Shown here piece after piece: positions 34,482 to 43,121 of a DNA stretch of 64,000 bases. The notes under the pieces were generated by a model. The model had not been told where the DNA came from and made no database searches. It was given only the letters and a program-made list of their open reading frames with translations. A program made the translations under genes and the position numbers. Positions within the stretch are counted from its first letter, which is position 1, and every line of letters starts with the position of its first letter. Source of the stretch: Pseudomonas sp. Irchel s3h14 (GTDB lineage Bacteria > Pseudomonadota > Gammaproteobacteria > Pseudomonadales > Pseudomonadaceae); NCBI RefSeq assembly GCF_900187425.1, contig NZ_FYDJ01000023.1:1-64000 (forward strand). Direction: 5' to 3'.

Positions 34482-35858
34482 ATGTTTGAAAACTTAACCG
34501 ACCGTCTCTCGCAGACGCTGCGCCATGTCACCGGCAAGGCCAAGCTGACCGAAGACAACATCAAAGACACCCTGCGCGAAGTGCGCATGGCGTTGCTCGA
34601 AGCTGACGTCGCCTTGCCGGTCGTCAAGGACTTCGTCAATTCGGTCAAGGAACGCGCCGTCGGCACCGAGGTGTCGCGCAGCCTGACGCCGGGCCAGGCC
34701 TTCGTGAAGATCGTCCAGGCCGAACTCGAAAGCCTGATGGGCGCAGCCAACGAAGACTTGAACCTGAGCGCCGTTCCTCCTGCCGTCGTGCTGATGGCCG
34801 GTTTGCAGGGCGCGGGTAAAACCACCACCGCCGGCAAACTCGCGCGCTTCCTTAAAGAGCGCAAGAAGAAGTCGGTCATGGTCGTATCTGCGGACGTTTA
34901 CCGTCCGGCAGCGATCAAGCAGCTGGAAATGCTCGCGGGTGAAGTCGGCGTTACCTTCTTCCCGTCCGACCTGAGCCAGAAGCCGGTCGACATCGCGCAA
35001 GCGGCTATTAAAGAAGCAAAACTGAAATTCATCGACGTGGTCATCGTCGATACCGCCGGTCGCCTGCACATCGATGAAGAGATGATGGGCGAGATCAAGG
35101 CGTTGCATGCCGCGATCAACCCGGTCGAAACCCTGTTCGTGGTCGACGCCATGACCGGTCAGGACGCCGCCAACACGGCCAAGGCCTTTGGCGACGCGCT
35201 GCCGCTGACCGGTGTGATCCTGACCAAGGTCGACGGCGATGCCCGTGGCGGTGCCGCGCTATCGGTTCGTGCCATCACCGGCAAGCCGATCAAGTTCATC
35301 GGTATGGGCGAGAAGAGCGACGCGCTCGAACCGTTCCACCCGGAGCGTATTGCTTCGCGCATCCTTGGTATGGGCGACGTACTCAGTTTGATCGAGCAGG
35401 CCGAACAGACCCTCGACAAGGACAAGGCCGACAAACTGGCCAAGAAGCTGAAGAAGGGCAAGGGCTTCGACCTCGAAGACTTCCGCGATCAGCTGCAACA
35501 GATGAAAAACATGGGCGGCCTCGGCGGCCTCATGGACAAACTGCCAAACATGCCCGGTATGAACCTGGCGCAGATGGGCAACGCCCAGGGCGCGGCAGAG
35601 AAACAATTCAAGCAGATGGAAGCCATCATCAATTCCATGACCCCGGCCGAGCGCCGCGACCCTGAGATGATCAGCGGTTCGCGCAAACGCCGGATCGCCA
35701 TGGGTTCCGGCACTCAGGTGCAGGACATCGGTCGCTTGATCAAGCAGCACAAGCAGATGCAGAAGATGATGAAGAAGTTCTCCGCGAAAGGCGGAATGGC
35801 CAAAATGATGCGCGGCATGGGCGGTATGTTGCCCGGCGGCGGCATGCCGAGAATGTAA
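34482..35858 (+). CDS. ffh: Signal recognition particle protein
   Basis: A 458-residue SRP GTPase that binds 4.5S RNA and signal sequences for co-translational membrane targeting. It has an N domain (MFENLTDRLSQTLRHVTGKA), a G domain with GLQGAGKTTTAGKLA (P-loop near 107), DVYRPAAIKQLE, VDTAGRLHIDEEMM and TKVDGDARGGAAL, and a methionine-rich M domain (LQQMKNMGGLGGLMDKLPNM, MMKKFSAKGGMAKMMRGMGG). Length is typical. It is divergent from the CcsA-like gene. Confidence 0.98.
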   Translation: MFENLTDRLSQTLRHVTGKAKLTEDNIKDTLREVRMALLEADVALPVVKDFVNSVKERAVGTEVSRSLTPGQAFVKIVQAELESLMGAANEDLNLSAVPPAVVLMAGLQGAGKTTTAGKLARFLKERKKKSVMVVSADVYRPAAIKQLEMLAGEVGVTFFPSDLSQKPVDIAQAAIKEAKLKFIDVVIVDTAGRLHIDEEMMGEIKALHAAINPVETLFVVDAMTGQDAANTAKAFGDALPLTGVILTKVDGDARGGAALSVRAITGKPIKFIGMGEKSDALEPFHPERIASRILGMGDVLSLIEQAEQTLDKDKADKLAKKLKKGKGFDLEDFRDQLQQMKNMGGLGGLMDKLPNMPGMNLAQMGNAQGAAEKQFKQMEAIINSMTPAERRDPEMISGSRKRRIAMGSGTQVQDIGRLIKQHKQMQKMMKKFSAKGGMAKMMRGMGGMLPGGGMPRM

Positions 35859-36007
35859 AGAATTCACGCAAGGGCTTGCCCTTGCACCTCCCACATGGAA
35901 GTGGGATCTCCAGCAAACCCGCGCTTGGCGGGAGCTGACTGGCCGTTTTCAACGACGGCTCTATAGCAAATCTTGATGGCGACTGAAAGGCCGCCGGAAA
36001 AAGTCAT

Positions 36008-36035
36008 TTGCAAAAGTCCGGATATTCCTTAGAAT
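36008..36035 (+). promoter_or_regulatory. Promoter of the rpsP-rimM-trmD-rplS operon
   Basis: TTGCAA (36008-36013) and TAGAAT (36030-36035) are spaced by 16 bp, about 75 bp upstream of rpsP, a good sigma-70 match. Confidence 0.65.
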
Positions 36036-36107
36036 ATGCGGCCTTTCGGGCACCTATGCCCGCTGTGCCTTTAGATTTGCAGCACCGACTACAGGAACGA
36101 TGTTCAC

Positions 36108-36359
36108 ATGCTAACAATCCGTCTTGCCCTTGGCGGCTCCAAAAAGCGCCCGTTTTACCACTTGACCGTAACCGACAGCCGCAACCCGCGCGACGGTTCG
36201 CACAAGGAACAGGTTGGTTTCTTCAACCCTGTTGCTCGTGGTCAAGAAGTCCGTCTGTCCGTGAACCAAGAGCGCGTAGCCTACTGGCTGAGCGTTGGTG
36301 CACAACCTTCTGAGCGTGTTGCTCAGTTGTTGAAGGACGCGGCTAAGGCTGCGGCCTGA
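36108..36359 (+). CDS. rpsP: 30S ribosomal protein S16
   Basis: An 83-residue small-subunit protein (MLTIRLALGGSKKRPFYHLT, VTDSRNPRDGSHKEQVGFFN, RVAYWLSVGAQPSERVAQLL). First gene of the conserved rpsP-rimM-trmD-rplS operon; ACAGGAACGATGTTCAC supplies its ribosome site. Its stop is 5 bases from rimM. Confidence 0.99.
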   Translation: MLTIRLALGGSKKRPFYHLTVTDSRNPRDGSHKEQVGFFNPVARGQEVRLSVNQERVAYWLSVGAQPSERVAQLLKDAAKAAA

Positions 36360-36364
36360 GCAAT

Positions 36365-36901
36365 ATGAACGCGACGCCAGCTGTTGCTGATGATTTGATC
36401 GTTATCGGCAAAATTTATTCGGTTCATGGCGTTCGCGGCGAAGTGAAGGTGTATTCCTTTACTGATCCGACTGAAAACCTGTTGCAGTACAAAACCTGGA
36501 CGCTCAAGCGCGAAGGTAGTGTGAAACAGGTTGAGCTGGTCAGCGGACGTGGGAACGACAAGTTCCTGGTCGCAAAGCTCAAGGGTCTTGATGATCGTGA
36601 AGAAGCGCGTCTTCTGGCCGGTTATGAGATCTGCGTGCCGCGCAACCTGTTCCCTGAATTGACCGACGGCGAGTACTACTGGTACCAGCTGGAAGGTCTG
36701 AAGGTCATTGATCAACTCGGGCAATTGCTCGGGAAAATCGATCATCTTCTGGAAACCGGCGCTAATGATGTAATGGTGGTCAAGCCTTGCGCTGGCAGCC
36801 TGGATGATCGCGAACGCCTGTTGCCCTATACGGAGCAATGCGTGTTGGCCGTCGACCTTGCCGCAGGCGAGATGAAGGTGGAATGGGATGCGGACTTCTA
36901 A
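36365..36901 (+). CDS. rimM: Ribosome maturation factor RimM
   Basis: A 178-residue factor binding S19 and assisting 30S head assembly. An N-terminal RimM barrel (DLIVIGKIYSVHGVRGEVKV) is followed by a PRC-barrel part (EYYWYQLEGLKVIDQLGQLL, TGANDVMVVKP, RERLLPYTEQCVLAVDLAAG). It is placed between rpsP and trmD as in other gammaproteobacteria, with 2 bases between its stop and the GTG start of trmD. Confidence 0.98.
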   Translation: MNATPAVADDLIVIGKIYSVHGVRGEVKVYSFTDPTENLLQYKTWTLKREGSVKQVELVSGRGNDKFLVAKLKGLDDREEARLLAGYEICVPRNLFPELTDGEYYWYQLEGLKVIDQLGQLLGKIDHLLETGANDVMVVKPCAGSLDDRERLLPYTEQCVLAVDLAAGEMKVEWDADF

Positions 36902-36903
36902 GC

Positions 36904-37656
36904 GTGGCTAACTTGCGCGTAGAAGTGATCAGTTTGTTTCCCGAGATGTTCTCCGCCATCAGCGAGTACGGCATCACCAGTCGTGCGGTGAAACAGGGGC
37001 TCTTGCAGCTCACCTGTTGGAATCCGCGAGACTACACGACGGATCGACATCACACTGTGGACGATCGCCCATTTGGCGGTGGTCCGGGCATGGTGATGAA
37101 GATCAAGCCCCTGGAAGATGCGTTGGTTCAGGCCAAGGCAGCAGCCGGGGAGGCGGCGAAGGTAATTTACCTGTCCCCCCAAGGCCGTCAACTGACTCAG
37201 TCGGCGGTACGCGAGTTGGCGAATCTGGATGCATTGATCCTGATTGCCGGCCGCTATGAAGGCATTGACGAGCGTTTTATAGAGGCTCATGTCGATGAAG
37301 AGTGGTCGATTGGCGACTATGTACTGTCTGGCGGCGAGCTGCCGGCGATGGTCCTGATCGATGCGGTTACACGACTGCTGCCTGGAGCTTTAGGGCATGC
37401 GGACTCCGCCGAGGAAGATTCCTTTACGGATGGTTTGCTGGATTGCCCGCATTACACCCGACCGGAGGTGTATGCGGATCAGCGTGTTCCCGACGTGTTG
37501 CTAAGTGGCAATCACGCGCATATCCGGCGTTGGCGTTTACAGCAGTCCCTTGGTAGGACCTTTGAACGACGCGCCGATCTTCTGGAAAGCCGCTCGCTTT
37601 CTGGAGAAGAGAAGAAGCTGCTCGAGGAATACATCCGCGAGCGGGACGATAGTTAA
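36904..37656 (+). CDS. trmD: tRNA (guanine-N1)-methyltransferase
   Basis: A 250-residue SPOUT enzyme methylating G37 of tRNAs. It starts with GTG (VANLRVEVISLFPEM) two bases after rimM; upstream in-frame ATGs overlap rimM and are less likely. Motifs are RDYTTDRHHTVDDRPFGGGP, GMVMKIKPLEDAL, LIAGRYEGIDERFIEAHVDE and the knot region EWSIGDYVLSGGELPAMVLI. All conserved segments appear intact. Confidence 0.97.
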   Translation: MANLRVEVISLFPEMFSAISEYGITSRAVKQGLLQLTCWNPRDYTTDRHHTVDDRPFGGGPGMVMKIKPLEDALVQAKAAAGEAAKVIYLSPQGRQLTQSAVRELANLDALILIAGRYEGIDERFIEAHVDEEWSIGDYVLSGGELPAMVLIDAVTRLLPGALGHADSAEEDSFTDGLLDCPHYTRPEVYADQRVPDVLLSGNHAHIRRWRLQQSLGRTFERRADLLESRSLSGEEKKLLEEYIRERDDS

Positions 37657-37701
37657 CAACGTATCGATGGTAGATCCGACGATTTACCTTAGGAGCACAG
37701 C

Positions 37702-38052
37702 ATGACTAACAAAATCATCCTTGCACTCGAAGCAGAGCAGATGACCAAAGAGATCCCTACCTTTGCCCCGGGCGACACTATTGTCGTTCAGGTGAAAGTG
37801 AAGGAAGGCGACCGTTCGCGTCTGCAAGCGTTCGAAGGTGTTGTTATCGCCAAGCGTAACCGCGGCGTAAACAGTGCTTTCACCGTTCGTAAAATCTCCA
37901 ACGGTGTTGGCGTAGAGCGTACTTTCCAGACCTACAGCCCGCAAATCGACAGCATGGCCGTTAAACGTCGCGGTGACGTACGTAAAGCCAAGCTGTACTA
38001 CCTGCGTGACCTGTCCGGTAAAGCAGCTCGCATCAAGGAAAAACTGGCTTAA
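37702..38052 (+). CDS. rplS: 50S ribosomal protein L19
   Basis: A 116-residue large-subunit protein ([77 protein letters not shown]). Last gene of the operon, preceded by TTAGGAGCACAGC as ribosome site and followed by a strong terminator. Confidence 0.99.
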
Positions 38053-38070
38053 GTCCAGCTTCCGATGCAG

Positions 38071-38098
38071 AAAAAAGCAGCCTACGGGCTGCTTTTTT
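38071..38098 (+). terminator. Terminator of the rpsP-rplS operon
   Basis: AAAAAAGCAGCC pairs with GGGCTGCTTTTTT around a four-base loop, ending in a T run 18 bp after the rplS stop. Confidence 0.95.
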
Positions 38099-38151
38099 GT
38101 TGCCTGCGATTTATCTTCCCTGACCGTACTGTCGGTCTTGCCTGAGCCTTT

Positions 38152-39048
38152 ATGCCTGCCATCGATCATCCTTTGATAGACCAGTTTCTCGACGCTCTGT
38201 GGCTGGAGAAAGGTCTTTCCGATAATACCCGCGATGCCTATCGCAGCGACCTGGCCCTGTTCAACGGCTGGCTGCAGGAAAAAGGGCTGGAGTTGATCAA
38301 TGCCGGCCGCGAATTGATCCTCGATCACTTGGCCTGGCGTCTGGAGCAAAACTACAAACCCCGCTCGACGGCGCGATTTCTCTCCGGCGTGCGTGGCTTT
38401 TATCGCTATTTGCTGCGGGAAAAGCTGATTGCCGTCGATCCGACCTTGCGTGTCGACATGCCGCAGCTGGGTAGGCCATTGCCTAAGTCCTTGTCGGAAG
38501 CGGATGTGGAGGCCTTGTTAAAAGCACCTGACCTGAGCGAAGCCATCGGCCAGCGTGACCGCGCCATGCTCGAAGTGCTTTATGCCTGCGGCTTGCGTGT
38601 GACGGAGCTGATCAGTCTGACACTGGAGCAGGTCAATCTGCGCCAAGGCGTGCTGCGAGTGATGGGCAAGGGCAGCAAGGAGCGGCTGGTGCCGATGGGC
38701 GAGGAGGCGATTGTCTGGGTCGAGCGTTACCTGCGCGATGGCCGCCAGGAGCTGCTTGGCGGGCGTCCCAGCGATGTCATGTTCCCCAGCCAGCGCGGCG
38801 AGCAGATGACTCGGCAGACCTTCTGGCATCGCATCAAGCACCAGGCCAAGGTTGCCGGGATCGGCAAGTCGCTGTCGCCGCACACCTTGCGCCATGCCTT
38901 CGCCACGCACTTGCTCAACCATGGCGCGGACTTGCGGGTGGTGCAAATGCTGCTCGGCCACAGTGATCTGTCGACCACGCAGATCTACACCCACGTCGCC
39001 CGCGCCCGCTTGCAGGACCTGCACGCCAAGCATCACCCGCGCGGCTGA
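38152..39048 (+). CDS. xerD: Site-specific tyrosine recombinase XerD
   Basis: A 298-residue recombinase resolving chromosome dimers at dif with XerC and FtsK. It has an N-terminal SAM-like DNA-binding domain (PLIDQFLDALWLEKGLSDNT) and a catalytic domain with YACGLRVTELISL (first Arg), HTLRHAFATHLLNHGADLRV (His-x-x-Arg), MLLGHSDLSTTQIYTHVA (His and nucleophile Tyr). It is followed downstream by dsbC and hom, the usual pseudomonad order. Confidence 0.97.
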   Translation: MPAIDHPLIDQFLDALWLEKGLSDNTRDAYRSDLALFNGWLQEKGLELINAGRELILDHLAWRLEQNYKPRSTARFLSGVRGFYRYLLREKLIAVDPTLRVDMPQLGRPLPKSLSEADVEALLKAPDLSEAIGQRDRAMLEVLYACGLRVTELISLTLEQVNLRQGVLRVMGKGSKERLVPMGEEAIVWVERYLRDGRQELLGGRPSDVMFPSQRGEQMTRQTFWHRIKHQAKVAGIGKSLSPHTLRHAFATHLLNHGADLRVVQMLLGHSDLSTTQIYTHVARARLQDLHAKHHPRG

Positions 39049-39059
39049 ACACAGCCCCT

Positions 39060-39190
39060 GTAGCAGCTGGCGAAGCCTGCGTTCGGCTGCGTAGCAGTCG
39101 TAAATCCTGAGCTCGCGGTTTAACTGAAACACTGCAGTGTCTGATTTCACGACTGCTGCGCAGCCGAACGCAGGCTTCGCCAGCTGCTAC
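39060..39190. repeat. Inverted-repeat element, family C copy 3
   Basis: Arms GTAGCAGCTGGCGAAGCCTG and CAGGCTTCGCCAGCTGCTAC are perfect complements at the ends, with inner GCAGTCGTAAA/TTTCACGACTGC. It lies between xerD and dsbC. Confidence 0.92.
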
Positions 39191-39353
39191 ATAAAAGCGT
39201 CGTGCACCGTGAGCGAGATGTCCAACATCACCCGCATTCGGCCACACGGGCCTTATGTGGTAGGCTTTGTCGGTTTGCACGATGGGCGTTTATGACCCGG
39301 TGTTTCGGCACGGGCGTTCTGATCGTCCCATTTGTCCGCCTTCAGGAGTTCTC

Positions 39354-40085
39354 ATGCGTCTGACCCAGATTTTCGCCGCCGCAGCCATTGCGTTGGTCAG
39401 CACCTTTGCCGTCGCCGATGACGCGGCCGACAAAGCCATTCGTAAAAGCCTGGAAAACCTCCAGCTCGACGTGCCGGTAGAAACCATCACCGCCAGCCCG
39501 CTGCCAGGTCTGTACGAAGTCAAACTCAAGGGCAGTCGCGTGCTCTACGCCAGTGCCGACGGCCAGTACGTCGTTCAGGGCTACATGTTCCAGCTCAAGG
39601 ACGGCAAGCCGGTCAACCTGACCGAGAAGACCGAACGCCTGGGTATTTCCAAACTGGTCAACGAAATTCCGGTGGCTGAAACCGTGGTATACCCGGCGAT
39701 CGGCGAAACCAAATCGCACATCACCGTGTTTACCGACACCACCTGCCCGTACTGCCACAAGCTGCACGCCGAAGTGCCTGAGCTGAACAAGCGCGGCATC
39801 GAAGTGCGTTATGTCGCATTCCCGCGCCAGGGCCTTGGCTCGCCGGGTGACGAACAGCTGCAAGCGGTCTGGTGCTCGAAAGACAAGAAAGCCGCCATGG
39901 ACAAGATGGTCGACGGCAAGGAAATCAAGGCCGCCAAGTGCGATAACCCGGTTTCCAAGCAGTTCGCCCTTGGTCAGTCGATCGGTGTGAACGGTACACC
40001 GGCCATCGTTTTGGCCGACGGCCAAGTGATTCCGGGCTACCAGCCTGCGCCACAAGTCGCCAAACTGGCACTGGGCGCGAAGTAA
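39354..40085 (+). CDS. dsbC: Periplasmic disulfide isomerase DsbC
   Basis: A 243-residue exported protein that corrects wrong disulfides. The signal peptide is MRLTQIFAAAAIALVSTFAV; an N-terminal dimerisation domain (LQLDVPVETITASPLPGLYE) precedes a thioredoxin domain with the active site CPYC at 131-134, a second cysteine pair further on (VWCSKD, AAKCDN) and the cis-Pro loop NGTPAIV. CAGGAGTTCTC gives the start at 39354; the longer open frame begins inside the spacer. Confidence 0.96.
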   Translation: MRLTQIFAAAAIALVSTFAVADDAADKAIRKSLENLQLDVPVETITASPLPGLYEVKLKGSRVLYASADGQYVVQGYMFQLKDGKPVNLTEKTERLGISKLVNEIPVAETVVYPAIGETKSHITVFTDTTCPYCHKLHAEVPELNKRGIEVRYVAFPRQGLGSPGDEQLQAVWCSKDKKAAMDKMVDGKEIKAAKCDNPVSKQFALGQSIGVNGTPAIVLADGQVIPGYQPAPQVAKLALGAK

Positions 40086-40155
40086 ATTCGCATCGTCACG
40101 GTCAGCCATTGACGATCATGGTTCGGCGGCAGCATTCGCCGGGCCATTAATAGAG

Positions 40156-40205
40156 AACCGCGAGTATGCGGTTGTTTTCACGGCCGGCCTTGAGTCGGCC
40201 GTTTT
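40156..40205 (+). terminator. Two tandem hairpins between dsbC and hom
   Basis: AACCGC (40156-40161) pairs with GCGGTT (40168-40173), followed by GTTTTC. ACGGCCG (40180-40186) pairs with CGGCCGT (40196-40202), followed by TTTTA. The simplest reading is a double terminator for dsbC, with hom restarted just downstream. Confidence 0.65.
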
Positions 40206-40219
40206 ATGGGGAGTTCACA

Positions 40220-41524
40220 GTGAAACCGGTCAAAGTAGGCATCTGTGGGTTAGGGACCGTCGGTGGCGGTACCTTCAACGTACTTCAGCGTAACGCCGAG
40301 GAAATTGCTCGTCGTGCCGGGCGTGGAATCGAAGTGGCACAAATTGCCATGCGCACGCCAAAGCCTCAGTTCCAGACGACCGGTATTGCGATTACCAACG
40401 ATGTCTTCGAAGTGGCCACGAACCCTGAGATCGACATCGTCATAGAGCTGATGGGCGGCTACACCGTTGCCCGCGAGCTGGTACTCAAAGCGATCGAGAA
40501 CGGAAAACATGTTGTGACCGCGAACAAGGCGTTGATCGCTGTTCACGGTAATGAAATTTTCGCCAAGGCCCGGGAGAAGGGCGTGATTGTGGCGTTCGAA
40601 GCCGCCGTGGCCGGTGGCATTCCGGTGATCAAGGCGATCCGTGAAGGCCTGTCGGCCAACCGCATCAACTGGGTCGCCGGCATCATCAACGGCACCGGTA
40701 ACTTCATCCTCACCGAAATGCGTGAGAAGGGTCGCACCTTCGAAGACGTACTCGCCGAGGCGCAAGCCCTGGGTTACGCCGAAGCCGATCCGACCTTCGA
40801 CGTTGAAGGCATCGACGCGGCCCACAAGCTGACGATCCTGGCGTCGATTGCGTTCGGTATTCCGCTGCAGTTCGACAAGGCCTACACCGAAGGCATCACC
40901 AAGCTGACCACCGCTGACGTGAACTACGCCGAAGCGCTGGGCTATCGCATCAAGCACCTGGGCGTGGCGCGCAGCACCGCGGCCGGCATCGAACTGCGCG
41001 TACACCCGACGCTGATTCCGGCCGATCGCCTGATCGCCAACGTCAACGGCGTGATGAACGCGGTGATGGTCAACGGTGATGCCGCCGGTTCGACCCTGTT
41101 CTACGGCGCTGGCGCTGGCATGGAGCCGACCGCTTCGTCGGTGATCGCCGACCTGGTGGACGTGGTTCGCGCCATGACTTCCGACCCGGAAAACCGCGTA
41201 CCGCACCTGGCCTTCCAGCCGGATTCGCTGTCGGCCCACCCGATCCTGCCGATCGAGGCCTGCGAAAGCTCCTATTACCTGCGTATCCAGGCCAAGGACC
41301 ATCCGGGCGTGTTGGCGCAGGTGGCGAGCATCCTGTCGGAGCGCGGCATCAACATCGAATCGATCATGCAGAAGGAAGTCGAAGAACACGACGGTCTGGT
41401 GCCAATGATCCTGCTGACGCACCGTGTGCTGGAACAGCGCATGAACGACGCGATCACCGCCCTGGAGGCCTTGGAAGGCGTGGTCGGTCCGGTCGTACGG
41501 ATCCGCGTCGAGCACCTGAACTAA
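40220..41524 (+). CDS. hom: Homoserine dehydrogenase
   Basis: A 434-residue enzyme reducing aspartate semialdehyde to homoserine for threonine and methionine synthesis. It has a Rossmann start (VKVGICGLGTVGGGTFNVLQ), the catalytic region ANKALIAVHGNEIFAKAREK, VAGGIPVIKAIREGLSANRI, NGTGNFILTEM, GYAEADPTFDVEGIDAAHKL and a C-terminal ACT domain (YYLRIQAKDHPGVLAQVASI, LSERGINIESIMQKEVEEHD). The start is GTG at 40220 with GGGGAG eight bases upstream. thrC follows in the same direction. Confidence 0.97.
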   Translation: MKPVKVGICGLGTVGGGTFNVLQRNAEEIARRAGRGIEVAQIAMRTPKPQFQTTGIAITNDVFEVATNPEIDIVIELMGGYTVARELVLKAIENGKHVVTANKALIAVHGNEIFAKAREKGVIVAFEAAVAGGIPVIKAIREGLSANRINWVAGIINGTGNFILTEMREKGRTFEDVLAEAQALGYAEADPTFDVEGIDAAHKLTILASIAFGIPLQFDKAYTEGITKLTTADVNYAEALGYRIKHLGVARSTAAGIELRVHPTLIPADRLIANVNGVMNAVMVNGDAAGSTLFYGAGAGMEPTASSVIADLVDVVRAMTSDPENRVPHLAFQPDSLSAHPILPIEACESSYYLRIQAKDHPGVLAQVASILSERGINIESIMQKEVEEHDGLVPMILLTHRVLEQRMNDAITALEALEGVVGPVVRIRVEHLN

Positions 41525-41590
41525 GCCGTTATCGTTCACCGGGCCCGCCTGCGGGCCCGGGTTTGCGAACACTGTCTATTGGAGCCAGTC

Positions 41591-43000
41591 ATGCGTTATA
41601 TCAGTACCCGCGGCCAGGCACCGGCCCTGAATTTCGAAGACGTCCTGCTGGCCGGTCTGGCCACGGACGGTGGTCTGTACGTCCCGGAAAACCTGCCACG
41701 CTTCACCCAGGAAGAAATCGCCTCCTGGGCCGGCCTGCCATATCACGAGTTGGCCTTCCGGGTGATGCGCCCGTTCGTGACCGGCAGCATCCCTGACGCT
41801 GATTTCAAAAAGATTCTGGAAGAGACTTACGGCGTGTTTTCGCACAACGCCGTGGCGCCATTGCGTCAGCTGAACGGCAACGAATGGGTGCTGGAGCTGT
41901 TCCACGGCCCGACCCTCGCGTTCAAAGACTTCGCTTTGCAGCTGCTGGGTCGTCTGCTCGACTACGTGTTGGAAAAACGCGGTGAGCGCGTAGTGATTGT
42001 CGGCGCCACCTCCGGCGACACCGGTTCGGCCGCCATCGAAGGCTGCAAGCACTGCGAAAACGTCGACATCTTCATCCTGCACCCGCACAACCGCGTGTCT
42101 GAAGTGCAGCGTCGCCAGATGACCACCATTTTCGGCGAAAACATCCATAACATCGCCATCGAAGGCAACTTCGATGACTGCCAGGAAATGGTCAAGGCCA
42201 GCTTCGCTGACCAGAGCTTCCTCAAGGGCACGCGCCTGGTAGCGGTGAACTCGATCAACTGGGCGCGGATCATGGCCCAGATCGTTTACTACTTCCACGC
42301 AGCCCTGCAGTTGGGCGGCCCGGCACGTTCGGTATCGTTCTCGGTGCCGACCGGCAACTTTGGCGACATTTTTGCCGGTTACCTGGCGCGCAACATGGGC
42401 CTGCCGATCAACCAGTTGATCGTCGCCACCAACCGCAACGACATCCTGCACCGCTTCATGAGCGGCAATCAGTACGTCAAGGACACCCTGCACGCCACGC
42501 TGTCGCCGTCGATGGACATCATGGTGTCGTCGAACTTCGAACGCCTGCTGTTCGACCTGCACGGTCGCAACGGCGCAGCGATCGCCGGTCTGATGGACAC
42601 CTTCAAGCAAGGTGGCGGTTTCAGCGTCGAACAGGAACGTTGGACCGAAGCCCGCAAGCTGTTCGATTCGCTGGCCGTGGATGACGCTCAAACCTGCGAA
42701 ACCATTGCTGAAGTTTATGAGCAAACCGGCGAACTGCTGGATCCGCACACCGCCATCGGCGTGAAGGCGGCGCGCGAGTGCCGTCGCAGCCTGGATATCC
42801 CGATGGTGATCCTCGGTACGGCGCATCCGGTCAAATTCCCGGACGCAGTGGAAAAAGCTGGCGTAGGAAAAGCGCTCGAACTACCTGCACATCTTTCTGA
42901 TTTGTTTGAGCGAGATGAGCGCTGCACCGTGCTGCCAAATGACCTGAAAGCCGTGCAGGCCTTTGTCAGTCAGCATGGCAACCGCGGCAAGCCTCTGTAA
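41591..43000 (+). CDS. thrC: Threonine synthase
   Basis: A 469-residue PLP enzyme converting phosphohomoserine to threonine. It has MRYISTRGQAPALNFEDVLL at the start, the PLP lysine in FHGPTLAFKDFALQLLG, the glycine loop VGATSGDTGSAAIEGC, and VNSINWARIMAQIVYYFHAA and FSVPTGNFGDIFAGYLARNM. TTGGAGCCAGTC upstream fixes the start at 41591. It is co-directional with hom, 66 bp downstream, with a GGGCCCGC/GCGGGCCC hairpin in the gap. Confidence 0.97.
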   Translation: MRYISTRGQAPALNFEDVLLAGLATDGGLYVPENLPRFTQEEIASWAGLPYHELAFRVMRPFVTGSIPDADFKKILEETYGVFSHNAVAPLRQLNGNEWVLELFHGPTLAFKDFALQLLGRLLDYVLEKRGERVVIVGATSGDTGSAAIEGCKHCENVDIFILHPHNRVSEVQRRQMTTIFGENIHNIAIEGNFDDCQEMVKASFADQSFLKGTRLVAVNSINWARIMAQIVYYFHAALQLGGPARSVSFSVPTGNFGDIFAGYLARNMGLPINQLIVATNRNDILHRFMSGNQYVKDTLHATLSPSMDIMVSSNFERLLFDLHGRNGAAIAGLMDTFKQGGGFSVEQERWTEARKLFDSLAVDDAQTCETIAEVYEQTGELLDPHTAIGVKAARECRRSLDIPMVILGTAHPVKFPDAVEKAGVGKALELPAHLSDLFERDERCTVLPNDLKAVQAFVSQHGNRGKPL

Positions 43001-43023
43001 CCAATTAAATCTGTCACATTTTG

Positions 43024-43045
43024 AAGCCCGTCTCCTGACGGGCTT
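43024..43045 (+). terminator. Terminator of thrC
   Basis: AAGCCCGTC pairs perfectly with GACGGGCTT around TCCT, followed by TCTCATTT, 24 bases after the thrC stop. Confidence 0.9.
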
Positions 43046-43121
43046 TCTCATTTCTGCGTGCCACACTTGTCGGGTTTTCGCCCCATGAAGGACGGGCGAG
43101 TTGATCACGAAGGAAGTGGCA

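Noticed and set aside
40166..40219. Leader peptide in front of hom that might control attenuation
   Set aside because: The short frame has only one Thr codon and no Ile or Met cluster, so classical threonine attenuation is not supported.
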